Of a stretch of DNA of 64,000 nt, positions 11,071 through 20,585 are shown piece after piece. Numbering within the stretch: position 1 is the first letter of the stretch; the number at the start of each line of letters is the position of its first letter. This DNA is from Myotis daubentonii. Its lineage: Eukaryota; Chordata; Mammalia; Chiroptera; Vespertilionidae. A program made the translations under genes and the position numbers. The notes under the pieces were generated by a model. It was not told where the DNA came from. It was given only the letters and a program-made list of their open reading frames with translations, and did no database searches. Where the stretch lies: NCBI RefSeq assembly GCF_963259705.1, contig NC_081849.1, positions 54,842,093 through 54,906,092 on the forward strand, written 5' to 3'.

Positions 11071-11752
11071 CTAGAGGCCCGGTGCACAAAAATTTGTGCA
11101 CTCTGGGGAGGGGAGGTCCCTCAGTCCGGCCTGTGCCTTCTCACAGTCTGGGACCCCTCGGGAGATAACGACCTGCTGGCTTAGGCCTGCTCCTGGGTGG
11201 CAGAGGGCAGGCCCAATCCCTAGGTGCAGCCCCTGGTCGGGCTCAGAGCAGGGCCGATTGGGGAGTTGGGGTGCTGCCCCCTGTCATGCACAGAGCAGGG
11301 CGGATCGGGAGGTTGCGATGCCACCCCTAGTCACGCTCAGGGTAGGGCCGATTGGGGAGGTTATGGCTCTACCCAGTCACACACAGAGCAGGGCCCATGG
11401 AGGGGGCGGGGGTTGGGGCGCCGCACCCTGTCACACACAGAGCAGGGCCGATCAGGGGCTTGGGGTGCCGCACCCTATCACACACAGAGCCGCAGGGTGA
11501 TCAGGGGGTTGGGGAGCTCCCCCCTATCAGGCAGAGAGTAGGGCTGATCAGGGGGTTGGGGCGCCTTCCCCTGTCACGAACAGAGCATGGTGGATAGGGA
11601 GGTTGTGGCCCTGCCCCCTGTCACACACAGAGCCGCAGGGTGATCAGGGGGTTTGGGCGATGCCCCCTGTCACGCTGATCCCAGTGCCGGGAGGCCTCTC
11701 GGCTCCGCTGATCCCGGTGCTGGGAGGCATATTACCCTTTTACTATATAGGA
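11071..11752 (-). mobile_element. Non-autonomous Helitron, copy 4 (outer half of composite)
   Basis: CTAG at 11071-11074 with an intact 3' palindrome 'gtgcacaaaaatttgtgcac'. The 5' TC is at 11752. It holds a minisatellite of about nine copies at 11241-11675. It is joined to the next Helitron by the junction ...tatataggatagaggcctgg, which is shared with 24645-24680. The palindrome variant and the first 100 bp match the copy at 24211-24662. Confidence 0.9.
11241..11675 (-). repeat. Minisatellite, about 48-bp unit, about nine copies, inside Helitron
   Basis: Each unit follows the plan 'cagagcagggccgatcag', 'ggggttggggcgcc', 'gccccctgtcacaca'. Units range from about 46 to 54 bp and differ by substitutions and small indels. 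The array lies entirely within the Helitron and accounts for its extra length. There is no repeat/unique-spacer alternation, so it is not a CRISPR. Confidence 0.9.
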
Positions 11753-12370
11753 TAGAGGCCTGGTGCACGGGTGGGTGCCAGCTGGTTTGCCCTGAAGGGT
11801 GTCCTGGATCAGGGTGGGGGTCCACACTGGGGTGCCTGGCCAGCCTGGGTGAGGGGCTGATGGCTGTTTGCAGCTGGTCACACACCCTTCAGGGTGGGGG
11901 TCCCCACTGGGGTGCCTGGCCAGTCTGGGTGAGGGGCTGAGGGCTATTTTCAGGCTGGCAGATGACTGAAGCTTCCAACCGCTCCTTTTTTTCTTTTTCT
12001 TTTTTATTCTGGGCCAGCTTTAGCTCTGAGGCTTGGCTGCTGAAAGCAGGTATCTGGTTTGTTTGGATTCTATAATCGAAACACTGTTTCAACTCTAGCT
12101 GTGAGATCCCGGCTGGCTGAAAGAAGGTTTCTGGGGTTTTGTTTAGCTTCTATATTTGTAACAATGTTTCAAACTGCCAGCTCAGAGGCAGCAGGCAGGG
12201 AACGTTGGAGTCCTCCGTCACTGAAGCAAGCAAGCCTCATGTTCGCTTCAAGCTGCCTGGCTGCAGGCCGCCATCTTGGCTGGCAGTTAATTGCATATCG
12301 CCCTGATTAGCCAATGGGAAGGGTAGCGGAGGTATGGCTAATTACCATGTTTCTCTTTTATTAGATAGGA
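11753..12370 (-). mobile_element. Non-autonomous Helitron, copy 5 (inner half of composite)
   Basis: The 5' end is at 12370 (TCCTATCTAATAAAAGAG on the minus strand), followed on the plus strand by T and the resumed L1. The 3' side reads 'tagaggcctggtgcacgggtggg': the final G of CTAG and the second arm of the terminator palindrome are missing. The interior has a two-copy block of about 75-80 bp (11805-11955) and a second imperfect duplication around 'ttctataatcgaaacactgtttc'. It matches 24663-25172 throughout. Confidence 0.88.
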
Positions 12371-12562
12371 TTGTATTGTGTGTTCACTATCCACAAGTCC
12401 CCTTCTGTCACCATTTAGCTTCACTTTACATGCTTCTACCTGCCCTCCCCCCCCATACTGTTGTCTGTGCTGTGAGGTGTGTTTTTTTTTTTTCTTAATC
12501 CTTCACTTTTTTCCTCCAGACTCCCTTCTCCTCTGACAGCTGTTAGTGTCTGAGTTTATTTC

Positions 12563-12762
12563 CTTTTTTTAAAATATATTTTATTGATTTTTTACAGAGA
12601 GGAGTGGAGAGGGATAGTTAGAAACATCGATCAGCTGCCTCCTGCACATTCCCTACTGGGGATGTGCCTGCAACCAAGGTATATGCCCTTGACTGGAATC
12701 GAACCTGGGACCCTTCAGTCCGCAGGCTGACGCTTTATCCACTGAGCCAAACTGGTTTGGGC
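12563..12762 (-). mobile_element. Ves SINE in L1
   Basis: Minus-oriented Ves ('ttttattgattttttacagagagg' tail side, 'cactgagccaaactggtttgg' head side). Target duplication 'tgtctgag(t)ttatttc' at 12547-12562 and 12763-12777, one base different in length. Confidence 0.95.
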
Positions 12763-13134
12763 TGTCTGAGTTATTTCTATTTTGTTTGTTTATTTTATCA
12801 TTATATATGAGTGAAATCATATGGTATTTGCCTTTCTCTGCCTGGCTTACTTAATTTAACATAATACTCTCTAGGTCCATTCATGCTGTCGTAAAAGGTA
12901 AGATTTCCTTTATTTTTTGTTTTTTATGTCTGGGTAGTATTTTATTGTATAGATGTACCACAGCTTTTTTATTCACTCATCTACTGTTGGGTACACTTAG
13001 CCTGCTTCCAAATCTTGCCTATTGTAAATAATGCTGCAATGAGTTTAGGGGTGCATATATTCTTTCAAATTAGTGTTTTGGGTTTCTTTGGGTATATTCC
13101 CAGAAGTGGAATCGCTGGATCATAAGAAAGCATA

Positions 13135-13498
13135 TTTTTATGATGCCTAAAGATAATGTTCAAAAGTATAGCAAGAGCACATTTGTGTCAAATATACCCA
13201 GATCATTGCACTGGAATAGGATTACCATGTGTAAATCAGAACCAAGTACATGTACATAATCCGTGCATAGACCTAGGGATACTATTTGCAGTGGCTGAAA
13301 TAGTGAAAAGGAAGTGTTGGGTCAATGATTTACAGATATTTTGTTAAAGGAAAACCTCTCTAGTTCAATAAATCAGTCCACTAGCAAGTATGTATTGGTT
13401 CATGACTTCCAAAAAATTGATAATTTTTCATGCTAAACTCACATGCCTGAAGAATCAGACAGGGAAACTGCTTATGGCAGTCTACAAACTGCTTATTT
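13135..13498. other. AT-rich DNA, nothing recognised
   Basis: No element or supported frame seen between the L1 end and the nested SINEs. Confidence 0.5.
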
Positions 13499-13514
13499 AA
13501 AAGTTAAAATGAAG

Positions 13515-14031
13515 AGCCCTAAAGCTGGTTTGGCTCAATGGATAGAGCGTTGGAAGTTTCCCGGGTTCAATCCGGTCAAGGGCACCTACCTCTGTTGTAG
13601 GCTCCTCCCTGGCCCGGGCCCTGGTCAGGGCTCATTCAGGAAGCAACCAATCAATGTGTTTCTCTTACATGGATATTTCTCTGTGCTTTTTCCTCTCTCT
13701 TCCACTATCTTTTTTGTTTGTTTTGTTTTAAAGATTTTTTAAAATATTTTATTGATTTTTTTTTTTTTTTTTTTTTTTTTTACAGAGAGGAAGGTAGAGG
13801 GATAGAGAGCTAGAAACATCGATGAGAGAGAAATACCGATCAGCTGCCTCCTGCACATCCCCCACTGGGGATGTGCCCGCAACCCAGGTACATGCCCTTG
13901 ACTGGAATTGAACCTGGGACCCCTCAGTCCGCAGGCCGACGCTCCATCCACTGAGCCAAACCGGTTTCGGCTCTTCCACTCTCTTGAAAAAAATCAATGG
14001 AAAAATATCCTTGGGTGAAGATAAAAAAAAA
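13515..14031 (+). mobile_element. Ves SINE (outer), split by a second Ves SINE
   Basis: Head 'agctggtttggctcaatggatagagcg' at 13523. The body resumes at 13986 and ends with the tail 'aaaaatatccttgggtgaagat' plus A run. The 'ccttgggtgaagg'-type tail marks a different Ves subfamily from the commoner copies. Target duplication about 'aaaagtt(a/g)aaatgaag' at 13499-13514 and 14032-14047. Confidence 0.9.
13712..13970 (-). mobile_element. Ves SINE (inner), inserted in the outer Ves SINE
   Basis: Minus-oriented Ves with a long T run (A tail) near 13760-13790. Target duplication 'ctcttccact(a/c)tctt' at 13697-13711 and 13971-13985, one mismatch, made of outer-SINE sequence. The inner copy therefore inserted later. 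Confidence 0.95.
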
Positions 14032-14099
14032 AAAAGTTGAAATGAAGGGGCGGAGCTATAAAGAATTACATATCTTAAAGGAGCTTCTAAGCCGGTATC

Positions 14100-14370
14100 T
14101 TTCTGTTTACTCAGCCATCTGAGTCACGTGAGAGGCAGCACATTCTGGTCACTTTGCTGCCTGTGAAGGGCCATGGTTGGCTTCAGCCCTTTCCGAGTTT
14201 GAATCCAGCTCTGCCACTTGCAAGATGTGTCAGTTTAGACATTTTAATCTTCTACACTCAGCAAAAATGGTCATGAGAGTAATAATACTTACCCCATAGA
14301 ATGGTTTAATCTATGTGAAGTGTCTAGATCTGTTAACAATATAATTTAACTCTTTTAAACCAATAGTTAA
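14100..14370 (+). mobile_element. MIR SINE (degraded)
   Basis: MIR-like order: 'gaatccagctctgccacttgc', then 'taataatacttaccccatagaatggtt', then 'atgtgaagtg'. It is strongly diverged. Confidence 0.65.
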
Positions 14371-14375
14371 ATCTC

Positions 14376-14740
14376 CCACTCTTGATGTTATTTCTCTGGG
14401 GTTCCCAAGACAGAAACCTGGGGATCATCTTCTATTTATTTTTCTCTCTTAAATCACTCCTAACACACATTCAGTTGTTTAGCTAGGGTCTTGCCAATGG
14501 TAATCTCCCTGATCCATCTTATAGTTAGCCTGTCATTTCTGCTTCCATTTTTTCTTGATGGGGTTTTTTAATAATCTCTTACTTTATCTCCTACTCAGTA
14601 AGTGTATATTGTAAGTACTTTAACTACTTATGGGCGCAAGGGTGGTATTTGTTTATTTTTTTATGTTTATAATCTAATGCCATCTCAGTGCCTTACACAC
14701 CATAGATACTAAATACACGTGAGCGCGTGAGCGCATGTGC
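14376..14740 (+). mobile_element. L2 LINE fragment (left part)
   Basis: Diverged L2-like text ('ggggatcatcttctattt...', 'tgccaatggtaatctccctgatcc'), ending with an L2-type 3' motif around 'tgccttacacaccatagatactaaata'. L2-like sequence resumes after the RPL31 pseudogene. Confidence 0.55.
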
Positions 14741-14766
14741 TCACGTGCGTGCACACGCACACGCAC
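14713..14766. repeat. Mostly alternating purine-pyrimidine CA/CG tract
   Basis: A run of 'cacgtgagcgcgtgagcg...gcacacgcacacgcac'-type sequence, largely alternating, at the 3' (poly-A) side of the RPL31 retrocopy. It is a candidate Z-DNA-prone tract. Confidence 0.75.
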
Positions 14767-14772
14767 TTTTTT

Positions 14773-15202
14773 ATTGTGGTTTCATAATTTTCTTTGACAA
14801 TCAGTGATTAATTTCCATCCATATTAACAGTTTGTAGGTGTTTTAAAGCGGTGACAGCTACGTAGGTTAACCAATGTATGGGACTTATTTGGTGAATCTT
14901 CATCCTCATTATGTTTTCTGGACAACCACACCTGGATGGGACATTCCTTATTCCTTTGGTCCAGACAGCTTTGTTGGGCCTGTTGTCAATGCACACATCT
15001 GGAGTTCCCATCTCCTTCAGGGCAAATTTCCAGATCTCTTTGAGTGCCCGAGGGGCACGCTTCTTGAAACCCACTCCATGGATGTGCTTGTGAATGTTGA
15101 TGGTGTATTCTCTGCTCACTACCTCGTTGATGGCAGAATGGCCCTTCATTTTGCTGCCCTTGTTTGTGGGAGCCTTTCTACCAAGCCCAGGTTGGAAAGG
15201 AA
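14773..15202 (-). pseudogene. RPL31P: RPL31 processed pseudogene (60S ribosomal protein L31)
   Basis: An intron-less copy of the ribosomal protein eL31 mRNA on the minus strand. It includes the end of the 5' UTR ('cctttccaacctgg' on the minus strand, near 15200), the whole coding length (15176 to stop TAA at 14808-14810), a short 3' UTR and a short A run (14767-14772). Recognisable L31 blocks are [42 protein letters not shown] and KGIRNVP. The start codon is changed to AAG (15174-15176), and initiation is lost. In the second half a frame change after KGIRNVP runs out of frame for about 20 codons and is restored before LTYV. The parent makes a large-subunit ribosomal protein; this copy is a dead L1-mediated retrocopy with no promoter of its own. 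It lies between two CA-rich tracts within L2 sequence. Confidence 0.95.
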
Positions 15203-15241
<39 letters not shown>

Positions 15242-15255
15242 GTGCACACACACAC
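15202..15255. repeat. (CA)n microsatellite
   Basis: About 54 bp of CA repeat with a few interruptions, directly at the 5' boundary of the RPL31 retrocopy. Confidence 0.95.
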
Positions 15256-15284
15256 TTGTAAAAAAATTAACAAAATAGTTGAAT

Positions 15285-15790
15285 TACACTCACTGTCACT
15301 GAAATTACTCTTCAAAATGTAAAATGGATCATGTTATTCTCTGCTTACAATCTTTTGGTGATTTTCCTTTTGTATTAATTGGGATTCTCAGAGAAATAGT
15401 GACACAAAATTAACATTGACATCATTGCTCAGGAAGTAATATCAAACTCTTGGCATTGAATTTAAGACCTTTCATGATTTGGTCTGTCTAGCTCTTCAAC
15501 TGCATTGCCCACCATTCTAAACCACTCACAGTACCACTCATGAGTCGTGTAACATTACCCTCCTGAGCTGTGTGACACCTGCTGCTTCCTCCACACCGAA
15601 CTCCCTGTCACCTTGCTACATGCCTTTACTCTTCAAAACTTTTAAAAAACATTTTTCCTTTTCTGAAGGCTTTCATTGTGTTTCTCATTCTGTCTCACTT
15701 GGAAGATTTGGGCCCTGCTAGCTTATGCCTCTTCTGTTCCATGTGCATATGGAACTGATAGCATGAGTGTAATGATTGTTTCGTGGTTTC
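15285..15790 (+). mobile_element. L2 LINE fragment (right part)
   Basis: Typical diverged L2 text: 'aaatggatcatgttattctctgc', 'ttaagacctttcatgatttggtctg', 'ctgctgcttcctccacacc', 'ggaagatttgg'. Together with 14376-14740 it flanks the RPL31 retrocopy. Confidence 0.75.
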
Positions 15791-15847
15791 TTCTAGGACT
15801 TTCCTGCAAGCAAAGTCTAGGACTTTCCTGTTTTAGTCATCTTTTTT

Positions 15848-16094
15848 GTTGTTAATCCTCTCCTGAGGATATTTTTTCCATTGATTTTTTGAGAGAGTGG
15901 AAGGGACGGAGAGAGAAACATTGATGTAAGAGAGACACATTGATTGATTGCCTCCCACATGTGCCCCAACCAGGGCCAGGAATTGAGCTTGGGATTGAGC
16001 CCGCAACTGAAGTATGTGCCCTTGACCGGAGTTGAACCCAAGATACTTTAGTCCATGGACTGACGCTCTAGCAACTGAGCTGAGCCGGCCAGGG
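15848..16094 (-). mobile_element. Ves SINE (tail-palindrome subfamily)
   Basis: Minus-oriented Ves with the extra tail block 'atcctctcctgaggat' before the T-rich region. Target duplication about 'ctgtttt(a/g)gtca(t/c)cttttt' on both sides (15828-15847; 16095 onward). Confidence 0.9.
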
Positions 16095-16109
16095 CTGTTT
16101 TGGTCACCT

Positions 16110-17395
16110 TTTTATTTGCCTCTCTATTAGGAAGACAAGTTCTTTGCAGGTGCCTAGTTAATGTTGTTGAATTTCTTCATGGGGAAATGAATTAGTGTAT
16201 TGATGATTTTTAAAAAATAGAACCTCCCCATTTTTCTTATTCTTATTATTCTGTTTTTCTCTTTTTAGAATCCAGATCACATTTTGAATTATTGATGTTA
16301 CAAGGTACTGTCTATCCCAAACTTCAGAGAGTTTGAAATTCTCAGCAATAGAATTTCCAGAAGCTTCTATTATATCACAGACATCACCTCTGAGGGTTAA
16401 CATACTAGTATAGGCTGGTCTAGGGAAGAGAATGAAATCTCAAGGGAGTAAGAAAGAGCCTTAAGAAAGAAACAGGTCATGAATAATAAAATTGTCATTT
16501 TCACAAGCTTTTTTGACCCATGTTCTAGCAGCGTGACTTTTAAGTTTTCAATGCACATATAAATAAAAACATGAATTTATGAAAGAACCACAGACTCAAC
16601 TATCCATGATAATGATAAATAACCTCTGAAGAGCAGGAGGGTACAGATAAATGTTCTCAGTCTAGTAACATGGAAATCATTTACATATGCTATTCAATTA
16701 TTTACTGAAAGATATATACTGAGAATTGAAGCCATCAATTCAAATATATTTGAAATGTAACATTGATGGACCTGGTAAGATGAATAAATTGCTTAATCAT
16801 TTCATGCTTCATTCTTATAATTTTTGTGCTTTTTCAATTCTTATACTTTTTTTTTGGAATTTTAGCTAATGTATAATTGGTGCTGGCTTTCCATTTTCTC
16901 TAAAAAATGTGTAACTATAAAAATAATGTTTAAAGTCCCACTCTACTTAGAGATTAAAAGCTTATGCTAGTTATTCAGAGTTTATACTTAGGCGAAGGCT
17001 GAAAATATTCCTGTAGCTATTATGGCTCTCTAGAATGAAGATTCCCTCCATCCCTGGCATTATAGAATAGGCTGGAAAGGCATGATAACAAGTATTTTTC
17101 ATTTATTTGCTTTTTGTGATAATTGAAACCAGGAACTGGGACATAATTCCTGCATTATATTCTGTGCTGCTGTGGCACCTATTCAGACATTTCTCAGATA
17201 TTCACACTGCAGATGAATTAATATTAAAAGGAAGAGGTGACCCCATTTCTTTTGCCAAGTTTAAGCTTCAGGAGGCATTAGAAAACCAAAGAGAATTTTC
17301 CTCCGCTGAGCTGTCTACTCCTAAGGTGATCTTTGGTAAATCAAGCTAAGCTGGTGTGCTTTCTTAGAGGGTGCTTTGTTGTTATGGGGAAAGCA
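16110..17395. other. AT-rich DNA, nothing recognised
   Basis: No repeat identity or coding signature seen. Two frames of about 80 codons (16158-16403 minus, 17107-17349 plus) show no motif. Confidence 0.45.
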
Positions 17396-17399
17396 GTCC

Positions 17400-17632
17400 C
17401 ATTCCTCACACTCTGGAGGCTAGCACTGGCTTGGAAAGGGCAGCGTGTGTATTCTTTAACACAGAACTTCATGGCGCTTGGAGTCAGATGACCAGGTTCA
17501 AATTCAGGGCAAGTTATCTAACCATTCTAGAATTTCATTTCTTTAGCTTGAAAATCCAAATGTTTAATATTACCAGTTCCTTGCATTGTTGTGAGCTTTG
17601 ATAATTCATGTACCCTTAAACTAAGTATACAA
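17400..17632 (+). mobile_element. MIR SINE (partial)
   Basis: MIR-like succession: 'cttggagtcagatgaccaggttcaaattc', 'gggcaagttatctaacc', 'gttgtgagctttgataattcatg'. The 3' end is cut by the next SINE. Confidence 0.7.
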
Positions 17633-17650
17633 CAAATATTATCTATTTTT

Positions 17651-17860
17651 TAAAATATATTTTTATTGATTTTAGAGAGGAAGGGAAAGAACAGAGAGAT
17701 AGAAACATCATTGTTGAGACAGAATCATTGATCAGCTGCCTCCTGCATGTCCACATTGGGGATCAAGCCTACAACCCAGGCATGTGCCTTGACAGGGAAT
17801 CGAATCGTGACCTCCTGGTTCATAGGTTCATGCTCAACCACTGAGCCATGCCAGCCGGGC
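17651..17860 (-). mobile_element. Ves SINE with perfect 18-bp target duplication
   Basis: Minus-oriented Ves of the 'gaccaggaggtc'-head type. The duplication CAAATATTATCTATTTTT is at 17633-17650 and 17861-17878, without mismatch. Confidence 0.97.
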
Positions 17861-17879
17861 CAAATATTATCTATTTTTA

Positions 17880-18780
17880 TGATTCCCTGGCCCCCCCCCC
17901 TGCATTTGGTTTTCTGTTTTGTTGTTTGTTTGTTTGTTTTTATTAACAAGCATTTTTGGAGAAAAGTCAGAGCCTGATTTTAAAATTTGGCAATCTTGGC
18001 AGTTTTATGAGTTATGTTTTTTATTGCAAAGATACAAATTTTGCTAGTTGGTTTGATATATATATATATATAAACTTTTAGTTTATGTGTATAATGTCAC
18101 TTTTCCATCCTCCCCTCGCCCCCCTCCCGCCCCATCTCCACCAACTCCTCACATTTAACATTTTTGGCTAGGATATATAAGAAGTTAGAGTCTGGGGGTG
18201 GCTTTTCTTCAATATTTCTCTCTATTTCTAAAATTTGTCTTTTCTCTCAGTTATATTTTGCTCCAGGTGCACACGTATGCAGGGAACTGATGACGAGGCA
18301 GTGCCATTCGATGTGCTTCAGACTGGTGTGTTTATCAGTGGAGAGTCTGGCCGCCAGACCTAGATAAACACATGCTTATCAACAACCAACACCATATGGC
18401 AGGAAACAGCCTCTGACTTGGGCAGTGGCATCCAGGATCGGCCCTCCTGGTGTCTGCATGGGGCCCAGCTGCCAGAGTACAAATTAATTGCTTCTCTTCT
18501 TTTTGCTCCCCTGGAAGGTACTAGTATATATCCCAAAGCCTTTGTTCTGGCCATCATACTATTTTTACCAACCATTCTATGCCAGTGCTATCCCTTCTAT
18601 GACAAGCAACTCCTAGTTGTTTAATCCACTAATCAACTAATTACCGTAAATAATTTATTAAGGTACCAAATTTAATCAACTTGGATTTGCAGAGGGATAG
18701 CTCAAGAGAATTATTTACTTTCCAAAGTATACAAATGTAATACTTAAAAAGTTTTTAGATATTTCTGATGTATTAAAAAA
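17880..18780. other. Unclassified DNA with poly-C and TA tracts
   Basis: Contains a C run at about 17891-17900, (TA)n at about 18058-18072 and a C-rich patch at 18105-18140. Frames at 18360-18624 lie on both strands without a recognisable product. Confidence 0.45.
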
Positions 18781-19120
18781 TAATGCTCATTTAGACAACA
18801 ACACACCAAATGATGATAATGAAGTTAACTTATAAAAGCAGTGGATCTTTGGTTCAGAGATATGTTTAGAGAGGCAATAAGAATTTGAAGTACCATTAAA
18901 ATATGAGTCAAAGTCAATTGCTTGCTTCTTTTTCTTGGCCAATCGAATTGTCAGCAAATATTCTTGAGCCATTTTCTCATGAGAACTGTCCCTCCTGTGA
19001 AGGCCACGTGCTTTCAAATATTTTTCCTCCAGGTGTTTTGCCATCTTCCTGCAGGAATCAAGGTTTTGATGTATAAGGCTGATGTTTTCATACACTTTGG
19101 GGAAGTTGTCCTCTATTTCT

Positions 19121-19347
19121 TTTCTTTTTTAAAAAAATATATTTTATTGATTTTTTACAGAGAGGAAGGGAGGGGGATAGAGAGTTAGAAACATTAATGA
19201 GAGAGAAACATTGACCAGCCTCCTCCTGCACACCTCCTACTGGGGATGTGCCCGCAACCAAGGTACATGCCCTTGACCGGAATCAAACCTGGGACCTTTC
19301 AGTCCACAGGCAGATGCTCTACCCACTGAGCCAAACCGGTTTGGCAG
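19121..19347 (-). mobile_element. Ves SINE with perfect 16-bp target duplication
   Basis: Minus-oriented Ves. The duplication GTTGTCCTCTATTTCT is at 19105-19120 and 19348-19363. Confidence 0.97.
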
Positions 19348-19839
19348 GTTGTCCTCTATTTCTAAGTGGTAAATTCCCTTCTGCCTTGAAGTTGCATTTC
19401 ATGTTCTGGATGTGGATCAGGATGTCTGTGGAGTCTTACCTGAAGACTTTGAACGTCACTGTGAAATTTTAAATCTTCACATTACTCTGGTTGGAGGTTT
19501 TAAAATTCACACTATAAATAATTTGTGCAAGTAGTTTTCTTCATGTAATTAAAAATACCCCTTGTTTTTCTCTTTTTGAGTTTAAGGTAACATTTAAGTT
19601 AATATAATCAATGAGTTTCCTCAAATCAACATCTGACCGGTAATATTGGTCTCCATTTTCTGCTTCACTCTTGTTTCTATTTCCTGTTGCTGCAGTCATG
19701 TAATGTTTTATAAAGAGAGCAGGTAAGTTTATCAGCTTCAGTCCGGATGCAGTCATGGATTTTAATGGACTCTCTATCCTGTTTTCTCATGTGTTGAAAT
19801 GTTCAAGCATTTCTTTCTGTTCTTTCAGCTCTGCCACTC

Positions 19840-20064
19840 CTTTTTAATATGTCTTTATTGATTTTTTTAGAGGGAAAGGGAGAGGGAGAGTGATATAGAA
19901 ACCTAGATGAGAGAGAAACATTGGTTGACTTCATCCTGCACACCTTCTACTGGGGATTGAGCCTGAAACCTGGGCATATGCCCTGACCAGGAATCAAATT
20001 GGCAACCTCTTGATGCATGGGACAATGCTCAACCAACTGAGTCACACCAGCTGAGCCACACCAG
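19840..20064 (-). mobile_element. Ves SINE (older, diverged)
   Basis: Minus-oriented, with 'cctcttgatgcatgggacaatgctcaacc' head-side text. A 9-bp duplication CTGCCACTC is at 19831-19839 and 20065-20073. The head carries a small internal repeat of 'gagccacaccagct'. Confidence 0.9.
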
Positions 20065-20585
20065 CTGCCACTCTTTCATACCATTTAGCAATTTACTGTG
20101 TTAAACAGGTTTAGGCTTTCCTGAAGCTGAACATTTTCTTCAAAACGTTTAACTATTTCTCTCTGATGCTGTTCTACATTCTTCTAAGATCCTTTCAGAT
20201 TATTTTTACCTTCAATCACTTGGGACTAGAGAGGTTTTTATGTCTCTTTGATGACTATTTTTGTCCTTTAAGATGAGGCACCTTAACTCTATGAAGTAAA
20301 ATTTTAGGAGACATACTTTTCTGTTATTAGTTGAGAGATAACCTACTGTATCCCCCACGGGAAAGGTGGACCTGTTCACATCTCAATCTAAGTGCTGCCA
20401 AGCACAGAGTTTGTAACTTCAGAAGACTCACCGCCACGGCAGGTGACTTGAGGGCAACAAAGGCTTCTGTAATGAGTCTCATTGTCTCACTGGTTTTATG
20501 ATACTTTTCAACTCTAGTAGAAAATCTTTGCTGGCTTATTTTCCCTCAAAGGGAGGAGACAGAGGGAAGCTAGGTAGTCAGGAAT

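Larger units (their letters stand above)
10500..13125 (-). mobile_element. L1 3' end, antisense, split by three Helitrons and a SINE
   Basis: The L1 part left of the Helitrons reads 'tttattggggtgac...tacaattctataatacattacatatgta'. The part right of them resumes with 'ttgtattgtgtgttcactatccacaag', which is contiguous in mammalian L1 3' ends. The 10566-12370 insertion therefore interrupts one L1. It continues through 'ccactttttattcactcatc', 'aataatgctgcaatgag' and 'agaagtggaatcgctggatcat' at about 13110, the antisense ORF2 end. A Ves SINE sits at 12563-12762. The copy is decayed and dead. Confidence 0.85.
18787..20330 (-). pseudogene. Decayed Lys/Glu-rich retrocopy-like sequence, parent unknown
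   Basis: Read on the minus strand this stretch, after removing the SINEs at 19121-19347 and 19840-20064, gives discontinuous segments that look like an alpha-helical, coiled-coil protein. One is around 20170-20080 (RFEENVQLQESL). The clearest is a 102-codon open segment at 18787-19095 (NLDSCRKMAKHLEEKY, HEKMAQEYLLTIRLAKKKK). Frames are broken by many stops and shifts. No introns are apparent between the segments, which favours a retrocopy over exons, but I could not identify the parent. It may instead be an unrelated AT-rich region with chance frames. Confidence 0.35.

Noticed and set aside
10454..11600. Several overlapping frames of 60-134 codons on both strands in the GC-rich tandem Helitrons
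   Set aside because: They follow the element's repeats, lack Rep, helicase or any captured-gene motif, and overlap each other in several frames.
11241..11675. Regular repeat array resembling a CRISPR
   Set aside because: Units are contiguous and diverged with no unique spacers, and lie inside a Helitron in a mammalian genome; a minisatellite.
14808..15251. RPL31-like open frame as a functional gene
   Set aside because: Start codon lost, internal frame disruption, no introns, short A tail: a processed pseudogene.
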